DNA of 64,000 bases from Syntrophaceae bacterium UBA6078 (GTDB taxonomy: Bacteria > Desulfobacterota > Syntrophia > Syntrophales > UBA2210), in the NCBI GenBank assembly GCA_002428735.1, contig DIXO01000067.1, positions 1 to 64,000 on the forward strand. Reading direction: 5' to 3'. Numbering within the stretch: the first letter of the stretch is position 1; every line of letters starts with the position of its first letter. The translations under genes were made by a program, and so were the position numbers. The notes beneath the pieces were generated by a model. That model was not told where the DNA came from, did no database searches, and saw only the letters and a list, made by a program, of their open reading frames with translations. Positions 50,774 to 58,983 of the stretch are shown in pieces.

Positions 50774-52720
50774 GTGTGGGAAGGAGCGACACCGACATAT
50801 TTTTCTTCTCTGCCGGATGATCTGAAGATCAATCCCTTCACCCTCTCCTTTTCCGGAGATCTGGAAAAGGCTTACCGTGACGATTATTTCGCAAAATCTT
50901 TAGGGCATGTCCGCATTGCCTGCCTTATCGCCATCTTTTTTTACGGGGCCTTCGGCGTTCTGGATGCGTTCCTTGTTCCCGATGTGAAATATCAGCTCTG
51001 GTTTATCCGGTATGCCCTGTTCATCCCCTTTGCCCTCGCGGTTTTTCTCTTTTCTTTCTCCCGGCATTTTAAACAATACATACAGTTCTCCATCGCCACG
51101 GTTGTCCTGGCAGCCGGACTGGGCATCATCGCCATGATCCGGATCATGCATTTTACGGATGTATACACCTATTACGTCGGCGTCATCCTTGTTTTCATAT
51201 TCGGGTACACCTTTTTCAAACTCAGATTCATCTGGGCTTCGCTGGTGGGGTGGCTGCTGGTCATTGCCTATGAGATCGTGGCTGTCAGTTTTATCCAGTC
51301 TCCGCTCCTGACGATTCTGAATCATAATTATTTCTTTCTCAGCAGCAACATTCTCTGCATGTTTGCCGGCTATTCCATCGAGCTGTCTGCGAGGAAGGAG
51401 TTCATGCAGGCGCGACTCCTTGCAGCTGAGAAGCTGAAAGTCGACAATTCAAACCGTCTGCTGGAAAAGGCGGTCAGGGAACGCACCGAACAGCTTGTCA
51501 ACGCGAACGAGGACCTGAAGCAGGAGATCGCGGAAAGAAAACAGGCCGAAGAGGCCCTGAAGGCCAGCGAAGAAAAGTACCGCAGCATCATCGAAAGCAT
51601 AGAGGAAGGCTACTTTGAACTCGATCTGGCGGGCAATGTGATCTTCTGCAATGATTCCCTGTGCAGCATCGTCGGATATGCGCGGGAAGATCTGCTGGGG
51701 ATGAATAACCGGGATTACACCGCACCGGAAACCGCTCAAAAGATGTACAAAATCTTCAGCGAGGTCTATCGAACCGGAATTTCGGCACGGTCGTCTGATT
51801 TCGAGGTTATCAGAAAAAATGGGGATACGATTTTCATCGAGATCTCCGCATCCCTCGTCCGCGATTCATCCGGAACACCCGTCGGGTTCCGCGGCGTTCT
51901 CAGAGATGTGACCGACCGCAAACAGCATGAAATAGAGCTGCAGAAGTCGAAGGAGGCCGCTGAAACGGCCAACCGGGCGAAGAGCGATTTCCTGGCCAAT
52001 ATGAGCCATGAGCTCCGCACACCCTTACATCACATCATGGGTTTTACCGAACTGGTGGTCACGAAATGTTTCGGGGAATTGAACGAGGTGCAGGAGGAGC
52101 ATCTGAATGACGTGCTGCAGAGCAGCAAGCATCTCCTTTCCCTGATCAATGACGTCCTTGACCTCTCGAAGATTGAGGGAGGAAAGATGGAAATCAATCT
52201 TTCGGAGGTGCATGTGGAGCGACTGATCGAGCAAAGCCTGCTCATGTTCAAGGAAAAGGCAATGAAACACCGCATCAATCTCTCCATAGACGCGGAAGGC
52301 ATCCCGCCCTTCATAAACGCTGATGAACGGAAGCTCAAACAGATCATCTACAATCTGCTCTCCAACGCGATCAAGTTCACACCTGATGGCGGCACCATCC
52401 GTCTCAACGCCAGACAGGTAGACCCCAGAGCTCTGGCACATCGCAAAATCGGGGAAGGCCATCCGGATGGAAACGGCCATCGGTATATAGAATTTGCCAT
52501 CGTCGATACGGGTATCGGTATAACACCCGAGAATCAGGAGCGGATCTTCGGCCGCTTTGAACGGGTAGACGAATCCATGAACCGGCGATACGAGGGGACC
52601 GGCCTGGGCCTCGCTCTCAGCAAAGACCTTGTTGAACTGCACGGCGGCAAGATCTGGGTCGAGAGTGAAGGAGAGGGAAAAGGTTCCGCGTTCCACTTCG
52701 TCCTCCCCCTTTCCGCCTGA
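50774..52720 (+). CDS. Six-TM sensor histidine kinase with PAS domain
   Basis: 648 residues. Six membrane helices in ~45-205, a coiled coil (~215-262, rich in E, K and A), a PAS domain (~265-385, with EGYFELDLAGNVIFCNDSL), then HisKA with the phospho-His in FLANMSHELRTPLHHIMGF near residue 417. The ATPase has NLLSNAIKFTPDGG, DTGIGITPENQERIFGRFER and GTGLGLALSKDLVELHGGK. No receiver is attached and no response regulator gene follows, so its phosphate acceptor is unknown; the regulators at 27-29 kb are the nearest. A 23-residue insert (RALAHRKIGEGHPDGNG region) lies in the ATPase domain. GTG start three bases after the phosphatase stop. Confidence 0.88.
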   Translation: MWEGATPTYFSSLPDDLKINPFTLSFSGDLEKAYRDDYFAKSLGHVRIACLIAIFFYGAFGVLDAFLVPDVKYQLWFIRYALFIPFALAVFLFSFSRHFKQYIQFSIATVVLAAGLGIIAMIRIMHFTDVYTYYVGVILVFIFGYTFFKLRFIWASLVGWLLVIAYEIVAVSFIQSPLLTILNHNYFFLSSNILCMFAGYSIELSARKEFMQARLLAAEKLKVDNSNRLLEKAVRERTEQLVNANEDLKQEIAERKQAEEALKASEEKYRSIIESIEEGYFELDLAGNVIFCNDSLCSIVGYAREDLLGMNNRDYTAPETAQKMYKIFSEVYRTGISARSSDFEVIRKNGDTIFIEISASLVRDSSGTPVGFRGVLRDVTDRKQHEIELQKSKEAAETANRAKSDFLANMSHELRTPLHHIMGFTELVVTKCFGELNEVQEEHLNDVLQSSKHLLSLINDVLDLSKIEGGKMEINLSEVHVERLIEQSLLMFKEKAMKHRINLSIDAEGIPPFINADERKLKQIIYNLLSNAIKFTPDGGTIRLNARQVDPRALAHRKIGEGHPDGNGHRYIEFAIVDTGIGITPENQERIFGRFERVDESMNRRYEGTGLGLALSKDLVELHGGKIWVESEGEGKGSAFHFVLPLSA

Positions 52721-52842
52721 TTTCTTCCCGCCGGAGTTCGCGCATTCCGTCCGGCATCAATCTCCCTGCCATTCCGTAAAGCCAGACACCTACCGTCCCG
52801 GAGCCGTTCATAGAAGGGCGCCCGGCAAAAAAACGGCCTGCA

Positions 52843-52878
52843 GAGATACCGCGCGAAGCGCATATCCGAGCAGGCCTG
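52843..52878 (+). terminator. Hairpin after the histidine kinase gene
   Basis: GGCCTGC (from about 52843) pairs with GCAGGCC (ending about 52877). It is followed by TGTTAT rather than a long T-run, so it is a weak terminator candidate at best. Confidence 0.35.
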
Positions 52879-52880
52879 TT

Positions 52881-52955
52881 ATAATCATCGATCAAGATTA
52901 CATTATTGTTTATATCATAAACAATTTATATATTTTTAAATTTGTCGATGATTAT
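52881..52955. repeat. Nested inverted repeats in an AT-rich intergenic region
   Basis: An outer 11-bp inverted repeat, ATAATCATCGA (52881-52891) with TCGATGATTAT (52945-52955), encloses a second perfect palindrome, TTGTTTAT (52906-52913) with ATAAACAA (52917-52924). GATCAAG is also repeated at about 52890 and 52963. The region between the kinase and ferredoxin genes is otherwise gene-free. Confidence 0.65.
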
Positions 52956-53198
52956 ATCGAAAGATCAAGTGATTTATGTATGCATATTAAGCAAGTTGCG
53001 TGCCGAAAATAGTACATGAATCATTTCTATCGGTTATGATGAGCGAGCCTTCTCCGGGAAGAAATACCCCGTGTCAATGACCGGAGAAAGGGTGAATCTG
53101 ACCGCTTCTCTCCGGGAAGAAGGCCCCCAGATATTCGTTGCGGCTGAAGCGGGGAAAGTGTAGAGTACGCACCGTGACACGATAACAAAGGAAGACCT

Positions 53199-53618
53199 GT
53201 GCGACTCACCGTATTGGAAACAGAAAAGTGCGTGGGATGCCAGAGCTGCATGTTTGCCTGCTCACGGAGGGTAGGGGAGGCGGGTCTGGCCCGTTCCTGC
53301 ATCGGCGTGCGATCCATCGGTGGTATGGAGCGGGGTTTCTCCGTCATTGTCTGCCGGGCGTGCGCCGATCCCCCGTGTGCGAAGGTCTGTCCCACGGGGG
53401 CCCTGGTTCCGCGCGAAGGAAGGGGCGGGGTGCGGGTTCTTCCGGACACGTGCATCGGATGCGGCCACTGCCGGGAGGCCTGCATTATCGGCGCGGTGTA
53501 CTGGGATGACGAGACCAACAAGCCGATGATCTGTCTCCATTGCGGCTACTGCGTCGACTTCTGCCCCTACGGCGTGCTGGGGATGCAGAAGCGGGAGGCC
53601 GAAAATGTTGAAGAATGA
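53199..53618 (+). CDS. Four-cluster [4Fe-4S] ferredoxin, electron partner of the AOR-family enzyme
   Basis: 139 residues with sixteen cluster cysteines in four groups: CVGCQSCMFACSRR, CRACADPPCAKVCP, CIGCGHCREACI and CLHCGYCVDFCPYG. This HycB/DmsB-like pattern is typical of electron-transfer subunits. GAAGACC precedes the GTG start. The end overlaps the AOR gene by 14 bases, so the pair is made together. It would link tungsten- or molybdenum-dependent oxidoreduction to the cellular ferredoxin or quinone pool. Confidence 0.9.
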   Translation: MRLTVLETEKCVGCQSCMFACSRRVGEAGLARSCIGVRSIGGMERGFSVIVCRACADPPCAKVCPTGALVPREGRGGVRVLPDTCIGCGHCREACIIGAVYWDDETNKPMICLHCGYCVDFCPYGVLGMQKREAENVEE

Positions 53619-55380
53619 TCCCCTCGAGAATATCCTCTATATCGACCTGACGCGAAGGACCTTCAAGATCGAGAAACGGCCCGATCTCTTTGAAAAATAC
53701 CTGGGAGGCACGGGCGTCGCCACGCAACTCCTTCACGAGGAGTGTCCCGAAGGGTGCGATCCCCTGGGGCCGGAAAACCCCATCATCTTTGCCGTGGGCA
53801 TCCTGACATCCCTTTTCCCCCTTGCGTCGAAGACCGTCGCCCTGTTCAAATCACCTCTCACGGGCAATCTGGGAGAGAGCCACTGCGGCGGGAGAAGCGC
53901 GGTCTCGATCCGCATGGCCGGGTACGGCGCCATCGTTATCAAAGGGGCGAGCAGCATGCCGGTCTACCTTTCCATAGAGAACGGGCGGGTGCGCTTTCGA
54001 GACGCCTCCACCCTGTGGGGGATGGGAAACTTTTCCTCCGGGCGCATCATCCGAGAAAATGAAGCAGGAGCGGGTCTGCGGACCATCATGCGTATCGGCA
54101 AGGGCGGAGAAAAGCTGATCGCCTATTCCTGCGTGACGACGGAGACCTTCCGTCACTTTGGTCGGCTCGGGCTGGGGGCGGTTTTCGGGAGCAAGAAGCT
54201 CAAGGCCGTGGTCGTTTCGGGGAAATCCTCCCTTCCTGTTTCGGATAAAAAGGAATACCGGAAGCTCTATGACGAGGTATACAAGACCGCTGTCGATTCC
54301 CCCGTTATGAAGAAATACCATGATCTTGGGACGGCGGAAAACATCGTGCCCCTCAGCAGGTTCGGAGGACTCCCCACGCGCAACCTCACCGCGGCGACTT
54401 TCGAACACGCCGCTAAAATGTCGGGAGAGACCTTCGCCAAAAAATACCTGGGGAGACGGCTTGCCTGTTCCCACTGCCCGGTCGGGTGCATCCATATCGC
54501 CGCCCTCCGGGAGCCTTACGAGGATGTTTCATATTTCTACAAGACTTCCATGATATCATACGATTATGAACCGATCTATGCCCTTGGCACCATGCTGGGG
54601 ATCTCCCGGCCGGCCGATTTTCTCAGGCTCATGGACCGGGTTGAAGAGTCATGGGGGATGGACGCCATGAGTCTCGGAGTGATTCTGGCCTGGGCCACGG
54701 AGGCCTTTGAACGGGGCCTGATCACGACGAAAGAGACCCGGGGGGTCAGACTGAAATGGGGAAACGTAAAGGGATACATCAAGGCGGGAGGGTACATTAT
54801 CGACCAGCCCAACGATTTTTACCGTGCCCTCGCGCGGGGGGTTGAATGCGCCGCCTCTCTTTACGGGGGGATGGAGTTCGCCCTGGCCTTCGGGGGCAAC
54901 GAGATGCCCGGGTATCATACGGGTCCCGGCGCCCATCTGGGCTATCTGATCGGGGCGCGCCACAGCCATCTGGACAACGCCGGATACAGCTTCGATCAGA
55001 AGGTCCTTGTTGAAAAAAAGATGAAGCCGGAAGAAACGATAGACGCCCTTCTCGCTGAAGAGCGGTGGCGGCAGATCCTTTCCAGCCTTGTTATCTGTTT
55101 CTTCGCACGGGGGATCTATACCCCGGAACTCGTCACGCGGCTTCTTTCCATCGGGGGGATCGATCTGTCCACCGGGGATCTGGATCGGATCGGCCGAACA
55201 ATCCATGCCGAAAAATACCGCTTCAAGATCCGGGAAGGATTCGCCCTCGACACGGTGCGGCTGCCGGAGCGGATATTCGAAACCCCCGCTCCCGTCAGCG
55301 GCCTGGACAAGGCATATCTCACAGAGGCGCTGGCCTATGCGCACAAGACGATCCGGAAGGAACTGGACGCCGCGCCCTAA
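53605..55380 (+). CDS. Aldehyde ferredoxin oxidoreductase family protein (tungsten/molybdenum enzyme)
   Basis: 591 residues. The N-terminal domain shows the pterin-binding elements YLGGTGVATQLL and LTGNLGESHCGGRSAVSIRM. The Fe-S ligands are in LACSHCPVGCIHIA (CxxCxxxC, near residue 290) and the later Cys in LVICFFARGIY. The EESWGMDAMSLG motif near residue 350 is also family-typical. Members oxidise aldehydes or reduce acids; BamB of class II benzoyl-CoA reductase is also a relative. Genes bamC-I are absent here, so an AOR or acid-reductase role is likelier. GGGAGG precedes the ATG within the ferredoxin gene. Confidence 0.9.
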   Translation: MLKNDPLENILYIDLTRRTFKIEKRPDLFEKYLGGTGVATQLLHEECPEGCDPLGPENPIIFAVGILTSLFPLASKTVALFKSPLTGNLGESHCGGRSAVSIRMAGYGAIVIKGASSMPVYLSIENGRVRFRDASTLWGMGNFSSGRIIRENEAGAGLRTIMRIGKGGEKLIAYSCVTTETFRHFGRLGLGAVFGSKKLKAVVVSGKSSLPVSDKKEYRKLYDEVYKTAVDSPVMKKYHDLGTAENIVPLSRFGGLPTRNLTAATFEHAAKMSGETFAKKYLGRRLACSHCPVGCIHIAALREPYEDVSYFYKTSMISYDYEPIYALGTMLGISRPADFLRLMDRVEESWGMDAMSLGVILAWATEAFERGLITTKETRGVRLKWGNVKGYIKAGGYIIDQPNDFYRALARGVECAASLYGGMEFALAFGGNEMPGYHTGPGAHLGYLIGARHSHLDNAGYSFDQKVLVEKKMKPEETIDALLAEERWRQILSSLVICFFARGIYTPELVTRLLSIGGIDLSTGDLDRIGRTIHAEKYRFKIREGFALDTVRLPERIFETPAPVSGLDKAYLTEALAYAHKTIRKELDAAP

Positions 55381-55514
55381 CATTTTGGTATCGCTTATCT
55401 TACCGTGAATACCCTTGACTTTATACCCCCGTGCACATACGGTATTCCCGCTGAAAAACTACGGATATTTTCCACAGGATCCGCAGCCGTGACCCCCTCA
55501 CAGGATGGTAAGCC

Positions 55515-56195
55515 ATGCCCCTGACCAAGAAGATGAAGGTTGCCATCATTACCTCCGAGACGTTTATCGCCTGTGTGTACCGGTTCATCCGTCTCTATTC
55601 CGCCACCTTCCGGTTGACCGTTGAAAACGAGCGGCCATGGATGGATCATCTCAGCGGGGGAGGGCGGGTGCTCCTGTGTTGCTGGCATCAGCAGTTCATG
55701 GCCGCGATCCGGCATTTCAAAAAATATGAGCCCTATCGGGGGAGCCTTATGATCAGCAGGAGCTCCGATGGTGAATTGATAGCGGGCATCGCCCGGAGAT
55801 CAGGATTTTACCCCGTGCGGGGCTCTTCTTCGCGCGGGGGGCGCGAGGCGCTGGGGGAGATGATTGACAAATTGCGGGAAACCGGATTTGCCGGGCATAT
55901 CCTGGACGGTCCCACGGGGCCGATAGGGGTCGTCAAGGCGGGCGTGATCCAGATGGCGGCCTCCGCCGGGGCGGTCATCGTTCCCTTCTATACGAGCGCC
56001 GACAGGGCATGGTATTTCAACAGCTGGGACCGGTTCATGCTCCCCAAACCCTTCGCCCGTGTGACCCTCCGGTACGGCGATCCCATCCCCTGTCCTCGTC
56101 CTGAAAACAGCGAAGGATTTGAAAGACAGCGCCGTTCCCTCGAAGAGATCATGCGCCCCGGCCTTCACTGCGTGTCACAGATTTCTTCCGCGTGA
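55515..56195 (+). CDS. DUF374-type lysophospholipid acyltransferase family protein
   Basis: 226 residues. Typical DUF374 features are CCWHQQFMAAIRHFK near residue 55 (replacing the HxxxxD of PlsC), SSDGELIAGIARRSGF, PVRGSSSRGGREALGEM and ILDGPTGPIGVVKAGVIQMA, then VPFYTSADRAWYF. An N-terminal hydrophobic segment (about 8-30) may anchor it at the inner membrane. Family members modify lipids or lipid A. It stands alone with its own small upstream gap. Confidence 0.85.
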   Translation: MPLTKKMKVAIITSETFIACVYRFIRLYSATFRLTVENERPWMDHLSGGGRVLLCCWHQQFMAAIRHFKKYEPYRGSLMISRSSDGELIAGIARRSGFYPVRGSSSRGGREALGEMIDKLRETGFAGHILDGPTGPIGVVKAGVIQMAASAGAVIVPFYTSADRAWYFNSWDRFMLPKPFARVTLRYGDPIPCPRPENSEGFERQRRSLEEIMRPGLHCVSQISSA

Positions 56196-56271
56196 GCTTC
56201 GAGATGTGGAGGAATGGTAAGGGGCGGATTATCCCTTCCATGAGAGAAAAGTATGACGGAGAGTATATACT

Positions 56272-56841
56272 ATGGACAGTTTTGAAGAGCTTCTGCATAA
56301 GCGGCGTTCCATCAGGGATTTTGAGGGGCGGGAGGTCCCGCTGTCCCTGATACGGGAGATCATCAGGGAGAGCACCCTCGCGCCCAGCGCCAGCCACGGG
56401 CAGCCCTGGCGTTTTATTATCATTACCGACAGGGGCGTTATGAAGCGGATCTCAGATGCGTGTAAAGGGGCTCTCCTCGAACGGATTGAAGCACACCCGG
56501 AACTTCCGCTCAGCGGGTACAAGTCGGCCCTCGAGAATAGAGCCTTCAATATCTTCTACAATGCCCCCTGTCTGGTCTATATTGTGGGTCCCGCCGATGT
56601 CGGATCGGTGGAGGTTGACTGCGCCCTGGCAGCATCCTATCTGATGTTCGCCGCTGCCCGGCGGGGGCTGGGGACCTGCTGGATCGGGCTGGGAACCCCT
56701 CTTGACGATCCCGTGATCAGGGAAGAGATCGGCCTTCCCGACGGGTACCGGATCGTCGCGCCCGTCATCGTGGGATATCCGGCGTCGATACCGGAGCCGC
56801 TTCCGCGGGAGGAGCCGAACATCCTGAAGATCATATCCTGA
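56272..56841 (+). CDS. Nitroreductase-family flavoprotein
   Basis: 189 residues, FMN-binding. The RRSIRDFEGREVP start (residues 11-23) and LAPSASHGQPWRFIII carry the phosphate- and flavin-binding residues. GLGTCWIGLGTPLDD near residue 135 is the second conserved segment, and the C-terminal RIVAPVIVGYPAS is typical. Such enzymes reduce nitro groups or act as NAD(P)H:acceptor oxidoreductases; in anaerobes the natural substrate is rarely known. It follows the acyltransferase by 76 bases and may be independent. Confidence 0.88.
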   Translation: MDSFEELLHKRRSIRDFEGREVPLSLIREIIRESTLAPSASHGQPWRFIIITDRGVMKRISDACKGALLERIEAHPELPLSGYKSALENRAFNIFYNAPCLVYIVGPADVGSVEVDCALAASYLMFAAARRGLGTCWIGLGTPLDDPVIREEIGLPDGYRIVAPVIVGYPASIPEPLPREEPNILKIIS

Positions 56842-56935
56842 GTTGAGGGAAAGCCCGTTTGCCTCTCTCGAGTGCGCAGGATGCTGAAAAATCAGAACCC
56901 CGTGTATGAATCCAGTGAAAAAGTGATGGAATCAG

Positions 56936-57448
56936 ATGAAGAAGATCTTCAACATCAACCGCGGCCTTGAACCGGGCCGCTACCGCCTGGAAGATGTCTA
57001 TCCGGATGCCCGGAAGTATGACGTCCTTGCAGACATCTTTGCCGGCACGGCGGAGATCGACGGGGTCATGGCCAGCACCGGCGTGTCCATCGCGGATATT
57101 CCCCACGAGATGTTCGTCAGCAATGACGACGGCTCCATCACCATTGGTCTCAACCACCTGCGCCGCGCGCCGGATGAGATCCTGTACCTGGATATCATCC
57201 ACGAGCTGTGCCACGTGAAGCAGCACCTCCAGGGACGGGAACTGTACGATCGGAGCAGGGCCTACGTGGACCGGGAGACCGAGATCGAGGCCTACGAGGT
57301 CACCGTCAAGGAGGCCCGCCGGATCGGGCTGACCGAGAGAGCCATCCTCGATTATCTGCGCGTCTCGTGGATCACCTCCGAAGAGCACCAGCGCCTCGCC
57401 CGCAGACTGGGGGTCAACGGATTCCGGGGCATTGATCACGAAAAATAA
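56936..57448 (+). CDS. Small HExxH-containing putative zinc metalloprotease
   Basis: 170 residues without signal or membrane segment. DIIHELCHVKQHLQG near residue 85 contains HELCH, a HExxH zinc motif. Glutamates follow in VDRETEIEAYEVTVKEARRI 20-30 residues later, a gluzincin-like arrangement. The N-terminal half is alpha/beta and otherwise unrecognised. The ribosome binding site is weak. A strong bidirectional terminator follows immediately after the stop codon. Substrate unknown; the protease call rests only on the motif. Confidence 0.72.
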   Translation: MKKIFNINRGLEPGRYRLEDVYPDARKYDVLADIFAGTAEIDGVMASTGVSIADIPHEMFVSNDDGSITIGLNHLRRAPDEILYLDIIHELCHVKQHLQGRELYDRSRAYVDRETEIEAYEVTVKEARRIGLTERAILDYLRVSWITSEEHQRLARRLGVNGFRGIDHEK

Positions 57449-57481
57449 AAGCGGAAAAGGGGCGCACCCTTTTCCGCTTTT
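57447..57481. terminator. Strong bidirectional terminator
   Basis: AAAAGCGGAAAAGGG (57447-57461) pairs perfectly over 15 bases with CCCTTTTCCGCTTTT (57467-57481), loop of five. It serves the metalloprotease-like gene from the left and the convergent kinase-like gene from the right. Confidence 0.88.
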
Positions 57482-57515
57482 CCCTGCGAGAGCGAAGCGA
57501 CGATGTGCCGCCTGC

Positions 57516-58337
57516 TCAGGTTCCCGTATATCTCACCAGTGAAATCTTATTGTCGACCGTCTCCACCCCCTTGACTTTCAGCATCATATTCTCGATCATA
57601 TCCCTGTTTGCCGTGTCAGTCACCACGCCGGTCAATCGCACGCAGCCCGGCACGGGAACGGAAACATCGGCAAAGCTGAAGGTTCGGTCGAAGGCCTCCG
57701 CCTCGATCAGGGTGGCCCGCGCCCTCTGGAGAAGACTGATCATTTCAAGGGACTTCATGGCATCCGCTGAACGGGACTGGATCTCTTCGGAGCGAGCGAT
57801 ATGCAGGACGGTGTCGACGGCGAGATCCTCCGATAGGTGGTCCATATTCAGCACCATGTCGTAGAGTTCGGGATTTTCCCAATCGGCGTTGAAAAACAGT
57901 TTGATGAATCCGCTCCTCTCGCGATCGCTCTCCTGAATCAATCTCTCCGCCGCTTCCCGTGGGACCCCTCTCCGGCCCAGGGTCTGTATCCGATATGCCA
58001 TCGATGCCGTCACCCGGATGTGCAGAGCGCACTCGTAGGACCGCAGCAGGATGTGGCTCCCCCGGCCGAGAAACACCGCGCTTCCCCGGCTCGCCAACTC
58101 ATAGATGACTGAATTCAGCCGATCTATCTGAATATCGGGTTTGTTGGTAAAGTACCTCAGAAAACCGGTCGGTGGTTTATCGTCCACCCCGCGGATATCG
58201 TCAAGAAATCCCATTTCACGGGCCATCGCTTCAATGGCATCCGTATCATGGCATTTATACCCGAGTTTGTCCGCGACGCGCTCCGCGATTGCCGACCCGC
58301 CCGTGCCCATCTTTCTGGAAAAGGTGATAAATTGCAT
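57516..58337 (-). CDS. Cytidylate kinase-like / BON domain fusion
   Basis: 273 residues from the ATG at 58337, which has GGAGGG upstream. The N-terminal ~200 residues are the cytidylate kinase-like family: ITFSRKMGTGGSAIAERVAD is the modified P-loop (no GKS/T), followed by VFLGRGSHILL and a helical lid. The last ~65 residues form a BON-type domain (CVRLTGVVTDTANRDMIENM, VKGVETVDNKIS). Cytidylate kinase-like proteins are widespread in anaerobes without a known substrate; BON domains usually bind membranes, lipids or cell-envelope partners. The true CMP kinase is encoded at 24.9 kb, so this one is probably not housekeeping. Confidence 0.82.
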   Translation of the reverse strand: MQFITFSRKMGTGGSAIAERVADKLGYKCHDTDAIEAMAREMGFLDDIRGVDDKPPTGFLRYFTNKPDIQIDRLNSVIYELASRGSAVFLGRGSHILLRSYECALHIRVTASMAYRIQTLGRRGVPREAAERLIQESDRERSGFIKLFFNADWENPELYDMVLNMDHLSEDLAVDTVLHIARSEEIQSRSADAMKSLEMISLLQRARATLIEAEAFDRTFSFADVSVPVPGCVRLTGVVTDTANRDMIENMMLKVKGVETVDNKISLVRYTGT

Positions 58338-58983
58338 GATCGTTTCCCTCCTTTCTCCAGTGCGAAGAAACAGATAACGCTTCACCCCGGCTCCCGCCGA
58401 TTCCCCCGCGGGACCACAAGCGCGACACCTGCGCGCGGCCGCGAGTCATCAGGGAACGCCGACCCTTTACGCTCACCGTGTTTCCCCCGGTGAGCGAACA
58501 GAAAAACGGACCAATCGTGTGTACAGAACAGCGGCAGCATGATGACCTCGAATTCTCCCGGTCGACCCTTCGATGTTCAGGCTGTCCGTGGAATCAATAA
58601 TACCACCAAACAAAATGGAATAAAAGAGCCATATCCTGCCCCGGAATCAGCCGGAGATATGCCGCGCCGGAAGAACCCGACCGCCCTGACGTCCCGGTGT
58701 GACATCAATCACACCAAAGGTGTAACCCCCTTCATTGTATATTCAAGTAATATCAAGTAGAAAGGACTCAAATCCCGCGGCTGTCCGGTGCCTGCCATCG
58801 ATGGCCCCGGGAAACGCCGCGAGCCTCCTGTCCCTTGATGAGAGAGGTGAAAGGGGAGGGTGAAAAAAACGATTTCTGGATCGCTTCTCCCTCCTGGCCT
58901 TCCTTTTTCCCCTCTCCCGCAAGGGTGAGCGAAGGGGATGCGCATTTTGAAAATTCATCGGTACGTCGGCAATGAGGAGCATT
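58338..58983. other. About 600-base gene-free stretch
   Basis: No gene seen. It contains an 8-bp hairpin, CGCTCACC/GGTGAGCG (about 58469-58496), a short AT-rich segment near 58730 and the REP-like element at 58826-58940. Confidence 0.5.
58826..58940. repeat. Second REP-like G/C-rich intergenic element
   Basis: TCCCTTGATGAGAGAGG and GGGGAGGGTG occur on the left half, and CTTCTCCCTCCTGG with CCCCTCTCCCGCAAGGG on the right, giving imperfect long-range pairing. Composition and layout resemble the element at 10460-10585 in the trp operon. Confidence 0.5.

Noticed and set aside
53605..55380. AOR-family gene as bamB of benzoyl-CoA reductase
   Set aside because: None of the other bam genes is adjacent, and family-level motifs do not separate the branches.
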